A stretch of 64,000 bases of DNA from Saccharum officinarum (taxonomy: Eukaryota > Streptophyta > Magnoliopsida > Poales > Poaceae), in contig CM036201.1 in assembly GCA_020631735.1 (NCBI GenBank), forward strand, positions 75,902,353 through 75,966,352, given 5' to 3'. The stretch's first letter is position 1, and each line of letters starts with the position of its first letter. The translations under genes were made by a program, and so were the position numbers. This document shows positions 1 to 11,189 of the stretch, piece by piece. The notes beneath the pieces were generated by a model. It saw only the letters and a list, made by a program, of their open reading frames with translations, had not been told where the DNA came from and searched no databases.

Positions 1-1536
1 CAATGCTAGTAGGTTGGAGTATTGGGAGTTGATTGCTTTCACTTGTTTGACCTTGAACTTGCACTTCATCATGAGAACCACTAGAGCTTGCTTGATTTGT
101 ATTAATTTGCACACTTTGGTTGATCACATGAATATCATCATCATCAACTTGCATCGGCCTTATATCACCAATGTCCATGTTCTTCATTGCATTTGATAAT
201 TGATCTCCTCTCACATCATCAAGGTTTTGAGCTTCATTTTGAGACCCTTGGGTTTCATCAAACTCAACATCATGAACTTCTTCCAAGGTGCCATTTGTGA
301 GATTCCAAACTCTATATGATTTGCTTGTGGTAGAATAACCAAGTAAGAACCCTTCATCACATTTCTTTTCAAACTTGCTCAATCTAGTGCCTTTCTTGAG
401 AATATAGCATTTGCAACCAAACACTCTAAAGTATGCAATGTTGGGCTTTCTTCCATTCAATAGTCATATGGTGTCTTTCCAAGCTTCCTATGGCAATAGA
501 GACGGTTACTACAATAGCAAGCCGTATTGATAGCTTCACTCCAAAATGAATGACTCACATTGTATTCACTAAGCATTGATCTAGCCATATCAATCAAGGT
601 TCTATTTTTTCTTTCAACTACACCATTGGATTGAGGAGTGTATGTTGGTGAGAATTGATGCCCAATACCATAATCATCACACAAATCTTCAATTCTTGTG
701 TTCTTGAACTCACTACCATTGTCACTTCTAATCTTCTTGATGGTAGTCTCAAACTCATTTTGCACCCTCTTGACAAAAGACTTGAATAGATCATAAACAT
801 CACTCTTGTCATAGAGAAAGAGCACCCAAGTGTATCTAGTGTAGTCATCCACAATCACAAAACCATACTTGTTCTCACCAATACTAGTGTATGTTGTTGG
901 CCCAAACAAGTCCATGTGCAATAACTCAAATGCCTTTGATGTGCTCATCTCACTATTACTAGGATGTGAATTTCCAACTTGTTTGCCGGCTTGACAAGCA
1001 CTACATAGTTTATCCTTTTCAAAAATGACATCTTTCAATCCTCTAACTAAGTCATGCCTCAAAAGTTTGTTCAATTGTTTCATTCCAATATGACCAAGCC
1101 TTCTATGCCACAACCAACCCATACTAGATTTACTAAGCAAGCATGATGTCAATTGTGTCTCACTATCATTGAAGTCAACCAAGTATAAGCTACCATGTCT
1201 AAATCCTTTGAATATCAAGTTTGATCCATCAACACTTATGACTTCAACATCATCACTACCAAATATGCACTTGAAACCAAGATCACAAAGTTGTGCCACC
1301 GATAAAAGATTGAAATCCAAGCTCTCAACTAGCAACACATTAGATATGCTCATGTCATTTGTGATAGCAATTTTACCAAGCCCTTTGACCTTGCCTTTCT
1401 TGTTGTTGCCGAAAGTGATAGCATCAAAACCACCATTTTGACTTGTATCAATTGAATTGAACATACAAGAGTCTCCGGTCATATGTTGAGTGCACCCACT
1501 ATCAAGCACCCAATGCCTTCCTCCGGCTTTGTAATT
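1..1536 (-). pseudogene. copia pol fragment: protease and integrase (element 1)
   Basis: The open part runs from about 1536 down to 457 and begins with the aspartic protease signature DSGCTQHMTG. It continues through the GAG-pre-integrase zinc-binding segment (GWLWHRRLGH, then CSACQAGKQ) to the integrase core, with D in LLHMDLFGP, D in IRSDNGSEF and E in VVERKNRT. The frame breaks near 457, where the conserved segment after KTPY is displaced by a small deletion. Downstream sequence down to position 1 still resembles the integrase C-terminal region and the acidic spacer before reverse transcriptase, but in other frames. Reverse transcriptase and RNase H would lie to the left of the window. In the living element this polyprotein would process Gag-Pol and integrate the cDNA. 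Family assignment is firm; function of this copy is unlikely. Confidence 0.88.
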
Positions 1537-1552
1537 GACCTACAAGACAAGA

Positions 1553-3619
1553 TCAATTCTTTTTAGGTACCCAAACTTGTTTGGGTCCTCCAAGGTTAGA
1601 GACTAAGCTCTTTGGTACCCAAATGGCTTTCTTCTTTGAGCCCATCCATGGTGCACCAATGAACTTAGCATGAACACCATTTGTACCCTTGGTAAGCATA
1701 TAGAAAGAATTAAACTTGATTGAGGATACATTTGCATTGGATTTCTTGTTCATGCAATGTTGCTCTATGTGACCAACTTGCTTGCAACTTTTGCAATAGC
1801 TACCATTGTTCTTCACAAAACGAGTCTTGTGAGGAGCAAAAGCGGCCTTGCCTTTCTTGGGGTTATAGCCCAATCCCTCTTTATAGAGAGAAGCTCTTTG
1901 GCTACCCAAGCACATAAGCAAGCGGTCCTCACCACCATAAGCCTTAGCTAATGTGTGATTGAGCTCTTTTACCTTCTTCTTGAGATTTTCATTCTCAACT
2001 ATAAGTGTGGAGTCACAAGTGAAACCATCACTACTAGATGAGGATGATGTAGATGCACTACATGAAGAGTTAGTGGGAGCAACAATAATAGGCTTATGAA
2101 AGGATTCATCAATTATATCACATGATATGCCTATGTTGCAAGTTTTAGCTTTCTCAACATTAGTGGGCATGTTTTCACATTTTTCAACTAGAGAGGAATG
2201 AGCTTCTTCAAGCTTGGTGTGAGACTTTTGAAGCTTCTTATGGTCTACCTTTAGACTCTCATAAGACACTCTAAGCTCATCAAGTTCTTGCATAAGGTTT
2301 TTCTTTTTCTTAAGCAAGCCCTTGCACTCCTTCCTAGATTCTTTATAATGTTGAGTGCAATCTTCTAGCATAGTGATTAGTTCATCTTTAGTGAATTCTT
2401 CTTCATCACTAGCATTATCATGATCACTCTCATCATCGGATGATACCTTAGCGGCTTTAGCCATGAAGCACGATGGAGTGTCAAAGAGGGAGACCTTCTC
2501 TTGGATGGCAATGCTAGCATGTCCCTTCTTCTTACTCTTGTTTTCATCCTCATCATCACTTGAGGAGTCATCACTATCCCATGTAGCAACATGAGAATCA
2601 TTCTTCTTCTTATATGAGCTCTCGTTCTTCTCTTGCTTCTTCTTTTGCTTCTTTCTCTCCTTCTTGATAGCATCTTCATCATCACTATCATAAGGACACT
2701 TTGCAATGAGATGGTCTTTGCTATGGCATCTAAAGCATCTCATGGTATGCTCATTCTTCTTGTAAGAGTTCTTCCTCCTTCTTGCACGAAAGCCCTTCTT
2801 CTTCATGAATTTGCCAAATTGTTTGACAAAGAGAGCCATCTTCTCATCAATGTCATCACTATCACAAGAGCTTGAGTCTTCATCACTTGATGATTCAATC
2901 TTGGATTTGCCCTTGGATGTGGTGGCTTTGAATGCCACACTCTTCTTCTTCTCATCATCCTTCTTCTCATTTTCCTTCTTCTTCTTCTTTACCAACTCAT
3001 CCTTCTCATCATCTTCTCTATATGAATCGTCGGTCATCACTTCTTGAAATATTTGTTGAGGAGTTGAATCCTTCAATGTAGTCCTTACTAGCACGGTGAT
3101 CAATGTATCAAATCTCTTGGGTAGACTTCTCAAGAACTTCATAGAGAATTGATTGTCCTTGACCTCCTCACCAAGTGCCTTGAGCTCATTGACAATGACT
3201 TGTAACCTATGAAACATCTCCGGTACACTCTCATCATCTTGCATCTTGAAGCTTGAAAATTTTTCTTGCAAGATATATGCTTTGGCGGTCTTTGTGCCTT
3301 CGGTGCCTTCAAATGTTTCTTCTAGCTTGGCCCAAGCATCATGAGCAATCTCGATGTTCTTTACTTGCTCAAAGGTCTTGTCATCTAATGCCTCATGAAG
3401 AGCACTAATGGCAATGTCATTGTATTGGAGCTTCTTCTCTTCCACCGGTGTAGGTGCTTCCGGATTAGCAACCTCAAATTTTGTTTCGGTGACCTTCTAC
3501 ACTTCTCTATTGATTGACTTTAGGTGTGCGGTCATCTTAACCTTCCAATATGCATAATTTGTGCCATCAAAGTGAGGTGCCTTCTTGGTGTTGTTGATGT
3601 GCAAGCTTAATTGAGCCAT
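1553..3619 (-). pseudogene. copia gag (element 1)
   Basis: Gag capsid/nucleocapsid protein. The natural start is probably the ATG at 3619 (protein begins MAQLSLHIN), followed by a short N-terminal part. A stop (TAG at 3497-3499, minus strand) then interrupts it, and a long open frame continues to 1553, about 630 codons. This contains the UBN2-type gag domain near its start, a Lys/Asp/Ser-rich low-complexity stretch, a CX2CX4HX4C zinc knuckle (CFRCHSKDHLIAKC), a coiled-coil-like Leu/Lys-rich part and a second zinc knuckle (CKSCKQVGHIEQHC) near the C-terminus. The stop sits where related copies have tryptophan, a G-to-A type change. Pol begins a few bases past the gag stop in another register, as in other SIRE-like elements. 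Confidence 0.88.
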
Positions 3620-3664
3620 TTCTTTTTCACCGTAGGTTGTTAAGCCTCAAATAAACGGTGTCTC

Positions 3665-3677
3665 GGCTCTGATACCA
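3665..3677 (-). other. primer-binding site, initiator tRNA-Met type (element 1)
   Basis: On the minus strand this reads TGGTATCAGAGCC, the complement of the 3' end of plant initiator tRNA-Met. It is the usual primer site of Ty1-copia elements and lies 2 bp inside the inner LTR edge, which fixes both the LTR boundary and the element's orientation. Confidence 0.93.
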
Positions 3678-4479
3678 CTTGTAAGGTCCAAATAGGCTAG
3701 AGGGGGGGTGAATAGCCTAATTAAAACTTCTACAAGAATTACTTAACCACGAGTTAGTACGAAAGGTGGCGAGGCAAAAGCACTAGCTCTAACTAATTAA
3801 GCAAGCCACCTACACAAGTCTAGTACAAGGCTATTCACTAAACACAACAACAACTATAAGCTAGAAACGAGAAGTAATACGAGAGAAGAGCTTCGAGTGA
3901 TTATACCGCCGTGAAGAGAAGAGAAATACCAATCAATCAATCATACAAGAGAAATCCTCGGGAAGAGAATGACACAAGAATTTATCCCGAGGTTCACTTG
4001 CTTCCCGGCAAGCTACTCCCCGTTGTGGCGATACACCCACTTGTCGGTTCGCGAGCTAATCGACTATCAAGAGTCGAGCCCTCAGCGGGCGCCGCATAAC
4101 CGCACACAAGATGGGGATCCTCCAAGCCACGAGCTCCACTAGAGTATCCAATTTGCGAACTCCCGCGGGGAAGGATCAAGAACCCCTTACAACACTTGGT
4201 GAAGGCTCCAACAATCTCCAATTGCGAGCTCAATCACCTCCGCTGCTCCAAGCCGTCTACCGTGTCGGGAAACACGGAAGAGTAACAAGAAATCCGTAGC
4301 AACTCAAAGATCAAGTGCCTCTAGAATGCAACTCTCAAGCAATGCACTTGAATCTCACTCAATCTCACTCAAGATGTGCAACTATGCAAAGAGATGAGTG
4401 GAGGGGTTGTTCTCTAGCTCAAAGTATGTCTCTAGTTCTCAAAATGTGCAAGAGTTACCCTCAAACCTCGGCCAACCTC

Positions 4480-4487
4480 TATTTATA
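4480..4487 (-). promoter_or_regulatory. LTR TATA box (element 1)
   Basis: The minus strand reads CGCTATAAATAGAGG here, an excellent plant TATA box (TATAAATA). It lies about 50 bp downstream of the last palindrome of the U3 cluster and would direct transcription of the element toward lower coordinates. The start of R would be expected about 30 bp further on. Confidence 0.8.
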
Positions 4488-4537
4488 GCGAAGGGGTACG
4501 CAGCTAGCTGTTACAGACGACGCAGCGAAAAACGCAC

Positions 4538-5056
4538 TGACCGGACGCTCCGGTCAGGGTGACCGGACGCGTCCGGTCACTACACGACAGCAAGAAACAG
4601 TGTGTGTCAGAACTAGCCGTTGCCATGACCGGACGCGCTGAACCGATTGACCGGACGCGACAGTGCCCGCGTCCGGTCGCATTCCAGTATGCTCCCGTTG
4701 AGACCGGACGTGTCTGATCGCACGTGACCGGACGCGCCGCGCGTCCGATCGTTACTCCACTTCGCTCTACCCTTCTGGACGCTTGACCGGACGCTCCGGT
4801 TACGTGAGGGACCGGACGCGCGCTCTGATTCGCTCCGGAGAACTGACCGGACGCGCTGTTGAACTGACCGGACGCCACAGTGCCAGCGTCCGATTAGAGT
4901 CCAGTAAGCTCCCTAGATGACCAGATGCGTCCGGTCATCAGTGACCGGACGCGCTGCGCGTCCGATCATCAAACTGAAAACCGCGCAGACGCTGAACACT
5001 GACCGGACACGTCCGGTCATACAGAGACCGCGTCCGGTCCAGCGTCCGGTCATCTC
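4538..5056 (-). repeat. CpG-rich palindrome cluster in LTR U3 (element 1)
   Basis: Many copies of GACCGGACGC and its complement GCGTCCGGTC occur here, singly and as head-to-head pairs. One perfect 18-bp palindrome, GACCGGACGCGTCCGGTC, is at 4561-4578 and a near-perfect one at 5001-5018. Copies are separated by unrelated spacers of irregular length, some sharing a CCAGTAAGCTCC box. Position immediately upstream of the TATA box suggests an enhancer or a methylation target; that role is inference. Confidence 0.85.
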
Positions 5057-5703
5057 TGTGACCTCCGTTCGCCTCCGTTTCTTTTCCGACTTCCGGCGCA
5101 ATAGAAAATAGGCATTTCACTTCTCCAAAAAGCGCCGAATCCCGCCTCGCAAGCTCGGCGGGAGGGAGAGAGGAACCCAAACCCCTCTCTACCGCTTAAA
5201 CTCCACCGCCTTCACAAACTGTGCTAACACCACCAAGTGTACACCACCATGTGCATGTGTGTTAGCATTTCATAAATCATTTCTCAAGGCGTTATGTTAG
5301 CTTTTTACTAGATCCTAATGCATATGCTCAAGACATTGATCTAGTGGCACTTGATTTCCGAGCTAACCGTGATTGCCCCTCTTGATAGTCGGCCATCTAT
5401 CCTAAACCCGGTCAATCACTTCTCTACTCATCTTAGACCGGCAAAAGGAAAACCCTATGGTTATACCTTTGCCTTGAGCTCTTAGATCCTTCTCCACTTG
5501 ATCATCATGTCCTTCCTTTTATGTGCATCTTCATCATGATCATCATTTCATGTCCATGCACCATCTCTTTGTGATCTTGTGGCCACCACACCTTGCCACA
5601 TACACCTTCATCACATGTGTTGCTTATGCCTAACTCAAAACACTTAACACATGGCATTAGCAACTTGGTGTCATTAATTACCAAAACCAAACTTGGGCTT
5701 TCA

Positions 5704-5777
5704 GCCCCACTGTCACATACTTCTGGTTGTTTCGTCTTAGAAGAAGACGTCGGTGCAACCACCGGGAGCTCGAGATG
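5704..5777. other. short pre-insertion segment between two copia elements
   Basis: About 74 bp lie between the outer LTR edge of element 1 and the target duplication of element 2. No gene or repeat is recognised. With element 2 removed, this sequence would continue directly into position 17494. Confidence 0.5.
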
Positions 5778-5782
5778 GTGTG
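5778..5782. other. target site duplication, left (element 2)
   Basis: GTGTG abuts the outer edge of the 3' LTR and is repeated at 17489-17493 next to the outer edge of the 5' LTR. Five bases is the normal duplication length for Ty1-copia integrases. The simple sequence leaves some chance of coincidence. Confidence 0.7.
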
Positions 5783-6483
5783 TGAAAGGATCAAGATGCT
5801 CAAGAGGGGGGTGAATTGGGCTTTTCTAAAAATTAATTGCAAAAATTAAATCCTACAAGCCAAACTTCACCCCTAGTGTCTACTAGTGTTCCTTGTGATT
5901 CTACCGATAAAAGTTTTACACCCTAAGTTCCAATCCTAGACTAGCATGGCAATTCTAGAAAAGTAAACAAGCAATGAAAGTAATGCACGAAAGTAAATGT
6001 TTAAAAGTAAGGGTTAGGAACACGGTGATGTTTTGCTGAGGTATCGGAGAGTCGCCACTCCCCACTAATCCTCGTTGGAGCACCTGCGCAAGGGTGTAGC
6101 TCCCCCTTGATCCGCGCAAGGATCAAGTGCTCTCTACGGGTTGATTCTTCGACACTCCGTCGCGGCGAATCACCCAAAACCGCTCACAACTTGAGTTGGG
6201 TCACCCACAATCTCGTCGGATGATCACCAAACTCCCAATCACCACCAAACCGTCTAGGTGATGGCGATCACCAAGAGTAACAAGCTAGAACTCTCACTTG
6301 ACCACAACAAGCCTAATGAGAAGATGGATGCACACTTGCTACACTCTTGTCACTAGAGAGGATTCTCAAACTTTGATTCGCAAATCTCTATCCTCACTAG
6401 GGCTCTTGCACACCCTTGCACTTCAAAGGTATTTCTCAGCTGAACAAATGAGTAAGAGACCTCTAAAAGAGGTGGAGGGGATG

Positions 6484-6491
6484 TATTTATA
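6484..6491 (-). promoter_or_regulatory. LTR TATA box (element 2, 3' LTR)
   Basis: The minus strand reads GTGTATAAATACATC. The box lies about 52 bp downstream of the palindrome cluster, the same arrangement as in element 1. Confidence 0.75.
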
Positions 6492-6542
6492 CACCCCTCA
6501 GACAAATCCAACCGTTACCTTTCGAATCAGCAAAACGCGCAC

Positions 6543-6985
6543 TGACCGGACGCGCCTGTCGACATGACCGAACGCGCCGGTCAGGTGTAACGGTCGAAAA
6601 CCAAAAGCTACGCTGAGTGACCGGACGCGCCGATCTGTGATGACCGGACGCACCGGTCTAAGATGACCGGACGCGCCGATCAGGGATGATCGGACGCGTC
6701 CGATCATGTAAGAGCTTACTAGAAAAATGACCTGACGTACGACCGCGTCCGATCATAGGTGACCGGACGTGTTAGGTCACCACGGGACCTTACTGAAATG
6801 TGACCGGACGCGCCGATCACTTCACAGTCGCGTCCGATTACGCTATTTACCCTCTGGAACACGTGTCAGACTAACCACCGCGTCCGGTCCTCTTAAGGAC
6901 CGCGTCTGGTCGATCAGTTGAACTCGCAGTGAAGTGTTAGTACTGACCGGACGCGTCCGGTCATGACCAGAACCGCGTCCGGTCA
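6543..6985 (-). repeat. CpG-rich palindrome cluster in LTR U3 (element 2)
   Basis: There are repeated GACCGGACGCG and CGCGTCCGGTC units, including a perfect GACCGGACGCGTCCGGTC at 6945-6962. Many copies carry C-to-T or G-to-A changes (GATCGGACGCG, GCGTCCGATC), as expected for methylated CpG decay. The CTTACTNGA spacer box of element 1 is recognisable here too. Confidence 0.85.
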
Positions 6986-7424
6986 TAGGTAAACGGCTCA
7001 AACGTCTTCTAAACGCGATGCAACTTGAACCAAGTTGCTTTCAACTGAACTCTGAGCTTTTCTCGAGCTACCTAGTGCTAAGTTTGACAAGTGTGCACCA
7101 CACCTAAACACAAGACTCACCTAGGTCAAGCTACTCGCTCATGCCCCCCTTTATAGTACGGTCAAAGAAAGAAACAAAGATCCTAACGACTATTCCAGAT
7201 GTAACTCAACACCTTGACATCCGAAAATAATCGTCCTTAATCTTGTCGTTGATCCTTTGAAAACCGAAATGATTTCAATCAAGGGACATGAATACCATAT
7301 TGCCCAAAGCAGTCATCATCTCCATGACCTAACTTACCAACGTTTCTGCAAAACACACGTTAGTCATGGTAATTATGCATTGTCATCAATTGCCAAAACC
7401 AACACCGGGGCCTAGATGCTTTCA

Positions 7425-7440
7425 ATCTCCTCCTTTTTGG
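7425..7440 (-). other. polypurine tract (element 2)
   Basis: The minus strand reads CCAAAAAGGAGGAGAT immediately before the LTR start TGAAAG. This is the plus-strand primer site for reverse transcription and fixes the inner 3' LTR edge. Confidence 0.85.
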
Positions 7441-7844
7441 TGATTGATGACAACACTTAGATTCAGAGGATATGAGTTGAGGTTTTTGATCATGCTTGGT
7501 TCACATAAGCATAAAGCTGTAAGCACAGAGGGTTAGTCATTGCTTATGTGTTCCAAGCCAACTGAGTGTACTCATAAGATAAAACATGAAGAGTTAGTAC
7601 ACATAAAACATAGCTCATATAAAATCGGAGTAAGGCACGGAAGCACAACCTTATAAGCTAAACACCATTAAGAGACATAAAACATTAAGACATAGTCTCA
7701 CAAACTCATAGTCACACAATGCAGGGCGAGAAAAGTAATCATGATGCATGAAAGTAGCACACATGAAAAATGAAACCCTCTATCACCACTCCCCCTGAAT
7801 CTATGCTCTCTCTCCTCCTTTGGCATCAATCGCCAAAAACTAAT

Positions 7845-10276
7845 CTAGGGATTTGACGGGGGAACAGAAGCTATCGTGTCGGGTGCTGAGGAGCGTGGAG
7901 TGATCACGAACTGTGAAGTATCCTTCTCAGACTCTGAACTGTCAGGCTGACCCTCTGAAGCTGAACATGGCAGTGAAGTAGTCTGGATCTGTAGAGGAGG
8001 TGCAGTGACTGAAGGTGTAGAAGCAACTATCGGATCGGTCACTGTCGCCTGAGCCTGAAAGACACCTAGAGTGGGAGGATCTGTAGATGCAACTGAGGAA
8101 GGCAGAGTGTCTGTAGTAGCAGCCCCTGTCACTGGAAACGCAACAGTCTTTGAAGCCGACATGTCTGAGGTAGTCACAAAAGTCGAATGGGACGGTGTCG
8201 GCTGTCTAGTCAGCTCACTGTATGTAGCACTGAAATCAGGGAATGCCGGACCTAAGAGGAGGTGTGGTCTTGGCTGAGCTGGTGGAGTAAATCCGGTCTG
8301 AATAGGCATGTAGCTTGGAGACTGAAACGTCCGCGGTACCTGCTGCTGAGGAGAGATGTACTGAAAGCTCGGCTGCCCCTGACTCTGAGGTCCACTGGAT
8401 TGTAAGGCTGGAGTCAGGACAGACAGTGGTGGTGGTACTCTCACAGTGACAAGGTGGCGCAGGAGCTCTAAGTATTGCTGCTGAGTGGCTGCCTGCTGCC
8501 TCTGCATCTCAAACTGCTGTCGCTGAAACTCGAGCTGCTGCCTCTGGAGCTCGTCCTGGCGAGCCTGTATCTATGCAAACGCTGCAGCTGAGTCCTGTGC
8601 CTGTCACTGCATCTGTAGCTCCTGTCTCTCCTAGGTCTGGGTCAACCTCTCAAGGATAGCCACCATGGCTGGATCTGAGCGGGAGGCTGAGCCAGAGCCA
8701 CCGGCCTCATGGTCGTGAGGCCAAGGAGAGCGGTACCGAGGGATGGGCTGGTAGTCTTCATCTGTGCTGTCAGTGGCCACATCCTCAGCTTGATCAGTCG
8801 GCTGAGCATCTAAATCTACAAGCTCTGCCTCGGCAAGACCTGCAACGGTCTCGTCCTGCTCAGCGGCTGTCTCTGGTACCTCTGGCCTCTGTCGCTGTCC
8901 TGGGCTAGGTGCCTGCTCTCTAGTCACTGATGCCCACAGCTGGCGGATGTCATACTCTGGGAAGGCTGTGGTAGTATCAGAAATTTCAGCTCTAATCTCT
9001 GCAGGCAACTCACAGGCAGTCCTGATAATAAAGCAGATCCAGTGTGCATATGGTAGTTGCCTGTGTCCCTTGAACCCCTCTGCCAAGGTATCCTCCATCT
9101 CACAAAGCATCAGATCTCAAAGGTCAAACGGGGTCTGTGAGACGAGGTGATGTACAACCCATAGCTGCATGTGAGTGAGACCCTCTCTGTATCTAAGCCT
9201 CGAAAGAAGTGTCCTCCTCACTATAGCATCTAGTACTCTCGCTATGGGTGTCAGGCTGGCTGGTGTGCGTCGAGACCCTTCGCCAAAAGGCTCACGGAAG
9301 CAGGGTCGAATCAAGTCAGTAGGAGGCACTGTCCCGCCATGAGGGCGTCTCGGAGGAGCAGTCTGTCCAAAGCACAACTGATGGATCTTAGTCTCTGAAG
9401 CAGGGAGTCTGAGAATCTCCCGTACCCTGATGCTGTATAACCTGTGGTCACAACCTCTGAAGGCAAAGTAGATGAACTGATGTGCTGGATCAATCCACAG
9501 TGATGAGTAAAACTCTCTGACCCAGGTTCCGCAGTACGCTACAGTCCGTCCAAGTAGATCTGATAGACCAGGCAGAAAAGATAGATGTGGATGAAGCTGC
9601 TCACCAACCACCTCAACTAATGCCTCTAGTCAACAGACTCTCTGTGGTCTGAAAGCTATTCCACTGTCGACATAGGCCCTGTAGAAATCCTCGTGCAGAG
9701 GTGTGCAGAAACCCTCTGACGCCCGGGGATCCCGCTGGGGTGGGAACCACCGAGATACCTCAACGAACCTGAGGGCCTGCACCTGTCTGGCTGTAGCACC
9801 CCTGAGGTCAAAGTGCTCAACAGGGGGTGACCTCTAGCCCTGGGAGGTGGACAACCTCCACGACGCTGACCCTCTGGCCTGGGAGTGACCTGAGCTCGCG
9901 TACGTCCTGAGCGACGACGCTGTGGAGTCTGTACTGTCTGCTCCTCAGTCTCCTGTGGATCCTCTGAAGGATGCTCTACAGGGGCATCCACTGTCTCCTC
10001 TGTAGCCTCTACTGTCTCCTCTGTGGCCTCTATGCCGAGTTGTCGACCTTCAAGATGAAAGCGACTCTCGCCAATACGAATACCACTAATCCTGCCACCC
10101 CTCTCTACTGCATCTGCTGCATCTGCCACTGCCTGAGCTATCTCTGCCTCTGTAAGAGTTCTCTTCCTTTTCTTGGCAGCAATCTTAACTCGCTTCCCAC
10201 GAGCTACCTCAGTCCTCCTGGGGGAACTGTCATCCCCGTCACTAGGTGCCCCACCAGCGTTCTTGCATCGAACCAT
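7845..10276 (-). pseudogene. third ORF after pol, env-like position; putative plant transposon protein
   Basis: Starting at the ATG at 10276 (protein begins MVRCKNAGGA) one long reading frame can be followed to 7845, interrupted by a frameshift near 9840 and stops near 9640, 9115 and 8631 plus two more between 8520 and 8630. The N-terminus is basic and Ala/Glu/Thr-rich (KRVKIAAKKRKR, possible nuclear signal). The middle (about 9830-8900) is a globular part with Trp and aromatic residues (LWIDPAHQFIYFAFRG; LPYAHWICFIIRT), resembling the 'putative plant transposon protein' domain common in retrotransposon third ORFs. The C-terminus is Gln-rich, coiled-coil-like, then Pro/Ser/Thr-rich. I see no clear transmembrane segment, so calling it an envelope rests only on position. 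It may be a retrotransposon accessory protein of unknown function. Confidence 0.6.
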
Positions 10277-11189
10277 ACTAACAAGAGGATGTACTGAGAC
10301 AAACTGAAAAGACAGATGATGTACTGAACCTTGTGAGGCTTGGCCTCAATCCGTATCCGCAGGCTTGGCCTCGGATTCACAACTGATCACCTGAACCACT
10401 CAGCACTGACAGGACAAACTGAAACGATAGAATAGATGGATCTACTATAAACAACATATATATCTAAAAGATAAGCGAGATCCTAGTAAGAGCAAGCAGG
10501 TGAGGTAAGATATGAGATGACCGCGATAGCTACCTCGACAAGCGATGATCCGATGATCAGAACACGATCTCGACGCGTTAGGGTTACCCGAAGACGGTGA
10601 CCGAAACCCTGGAATACAATCGATGATCGATCGATAATTGAATTAGTAATTCACGGGAAAATCGATGGTAAACCCTAATCCAAGGAGAAGATGTCACCTT
10701 GCAGAGATGGAGACGATCGCGAAGACGGAGATGATTTCAAAGATGAAAACCTCGTGACCTAGGGTTAGGGTTTTTGGTGGTGACAAGCGAGGATCTCGGC
10801 GATGGGTGTGCAGGGTAAGGAGGGAAACCGATGAGGAGCTAAGAGCACGGGCTAGCGTGGCTGTAGTGGAGGAACTTCGGTGAGATTTGCAGGCGCGGGC
10901 GCGGGCGCGGTTACGGCGGCTCGGTGCGGTGGCGCTGCGGCAGCGGTGGCGTGGGCGCGGTGGCTCGACACAGGAGCGGGTGCGGCTGCGGCGGTGGTGC
11001 TGCTCGGTGCCGGGCGAGAGGAGCAAGGGCGCGGCTCTAGCGAGGTCCGCGGGCGCGGCTGTGGCTAGGTGATGGCGCGGTGGCGGAGGCACAGCGAGTC
11101 GGTGAGACGGCGAGAAAGACGATGGCGGATGAAAAAGGAAAACGAGATCCAATCGTACGGTTAAAAAGGGTGAGATCCGCTTTTTGCGT
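10277..11189 (-). promoter_or_regulatory. putative leader region of the third ORF
   Basis: This is non-coding sequence between an internal palindrome cluster and the third ORF. The first part (10800-11150) is strongly GC-rich, and its two open frames on both strands are low-complexity Ala/Arg/Ser. The part nearer the ORF resembles a plant 5' leader. A motif ACCGTACGATTGGATC follows the cluster, loosely like the AACGGTTGGAT box between cluster and TATA in the 3' LTR of this element. No good TATA box is seen. A promoter role is inference. Confidence 0.35.

Larger units (their letters stand above)
1..5703 (-). mobile_element. SIRE/Maximus-like Ty1-copia retrotransposon, 5' half (element 1)
   Basis: Read on the minus strand the order is 5' LTR (5703 to 3680), primer-binding site, gag, protease and integrase; reverse transcriptase and the 3' LTR lie beyond the left edge of the window. 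The two zinc knuckles in gag, a protease with DSGCTQHMTG and an integrase with the core D, D and E residues place it in Ty1-copia. The long LTR and gag type fit the SIRE/Maximus lineage. The LTR outer end is followed by GCCCC (5704-5708), the expected place of a target duplication, but its partner is outside the window. Coding regions carry a premature stop and a frameshift, so this copy looks non-autonomous. It is the same family as the plus-strand element at the right end of the window, judged by matching LTR sequence. Confidence 0.92.
3680..5703 (-). repeat. 5' LTR of element 1 (about 2.0 kb)
   Basis: The inner edge is at 3680, where the plus-strand sequence starts TGTAAGGTCC two bases after the primer-binding site. 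The outer edge is at 5703 (plus strand ...GGGCTTTCA, hence LTR start TGAAAGCCC). Both termini have the TG...CA form. The LTR holds a TATA box at 4480-4487 on the minus strand and a large cluster of GACCGGACGC-type palindromes just upstream of it (4538-5056). The U3 part matches the 3' LTR at 62583-64000, which identifies the two elements as one family. Confidence 0.88.
5783..7424 (-). repeat. 3' LTR of element 2 (about 1.64 kb)
   Basis: On the minus strand the LTR starts TGAAAGCATC at 7424, directly after a polypurine tract, and ends ...CCTTTCA at 5783. It contains a TATA box at 6484-6491 and a GACCGGACGC palindrome cluster at 6543-6985. The 435 bp from 6990 to 7424 match 17059-17488, the surviving part of the 5' LTR, with scattered mostly transition differences. 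Confidence 0.88.

Noticed and set aside
4538..5056. Regularly recurring palindromes that could suggest a CRISPR-like array
   Set aside because: Spacing is irregular, units vary and the cluster lies inside a plant LTR upstream of a TATA box; it is a repeat cluster in U3.
10694..11152. 152-codon minus-strand open frame between the internal cluster and the third ORF
   Set aside because: Arg/Ala/Ser/Pro-rich low complexity, opposite frames also open; treated as leader sequence.
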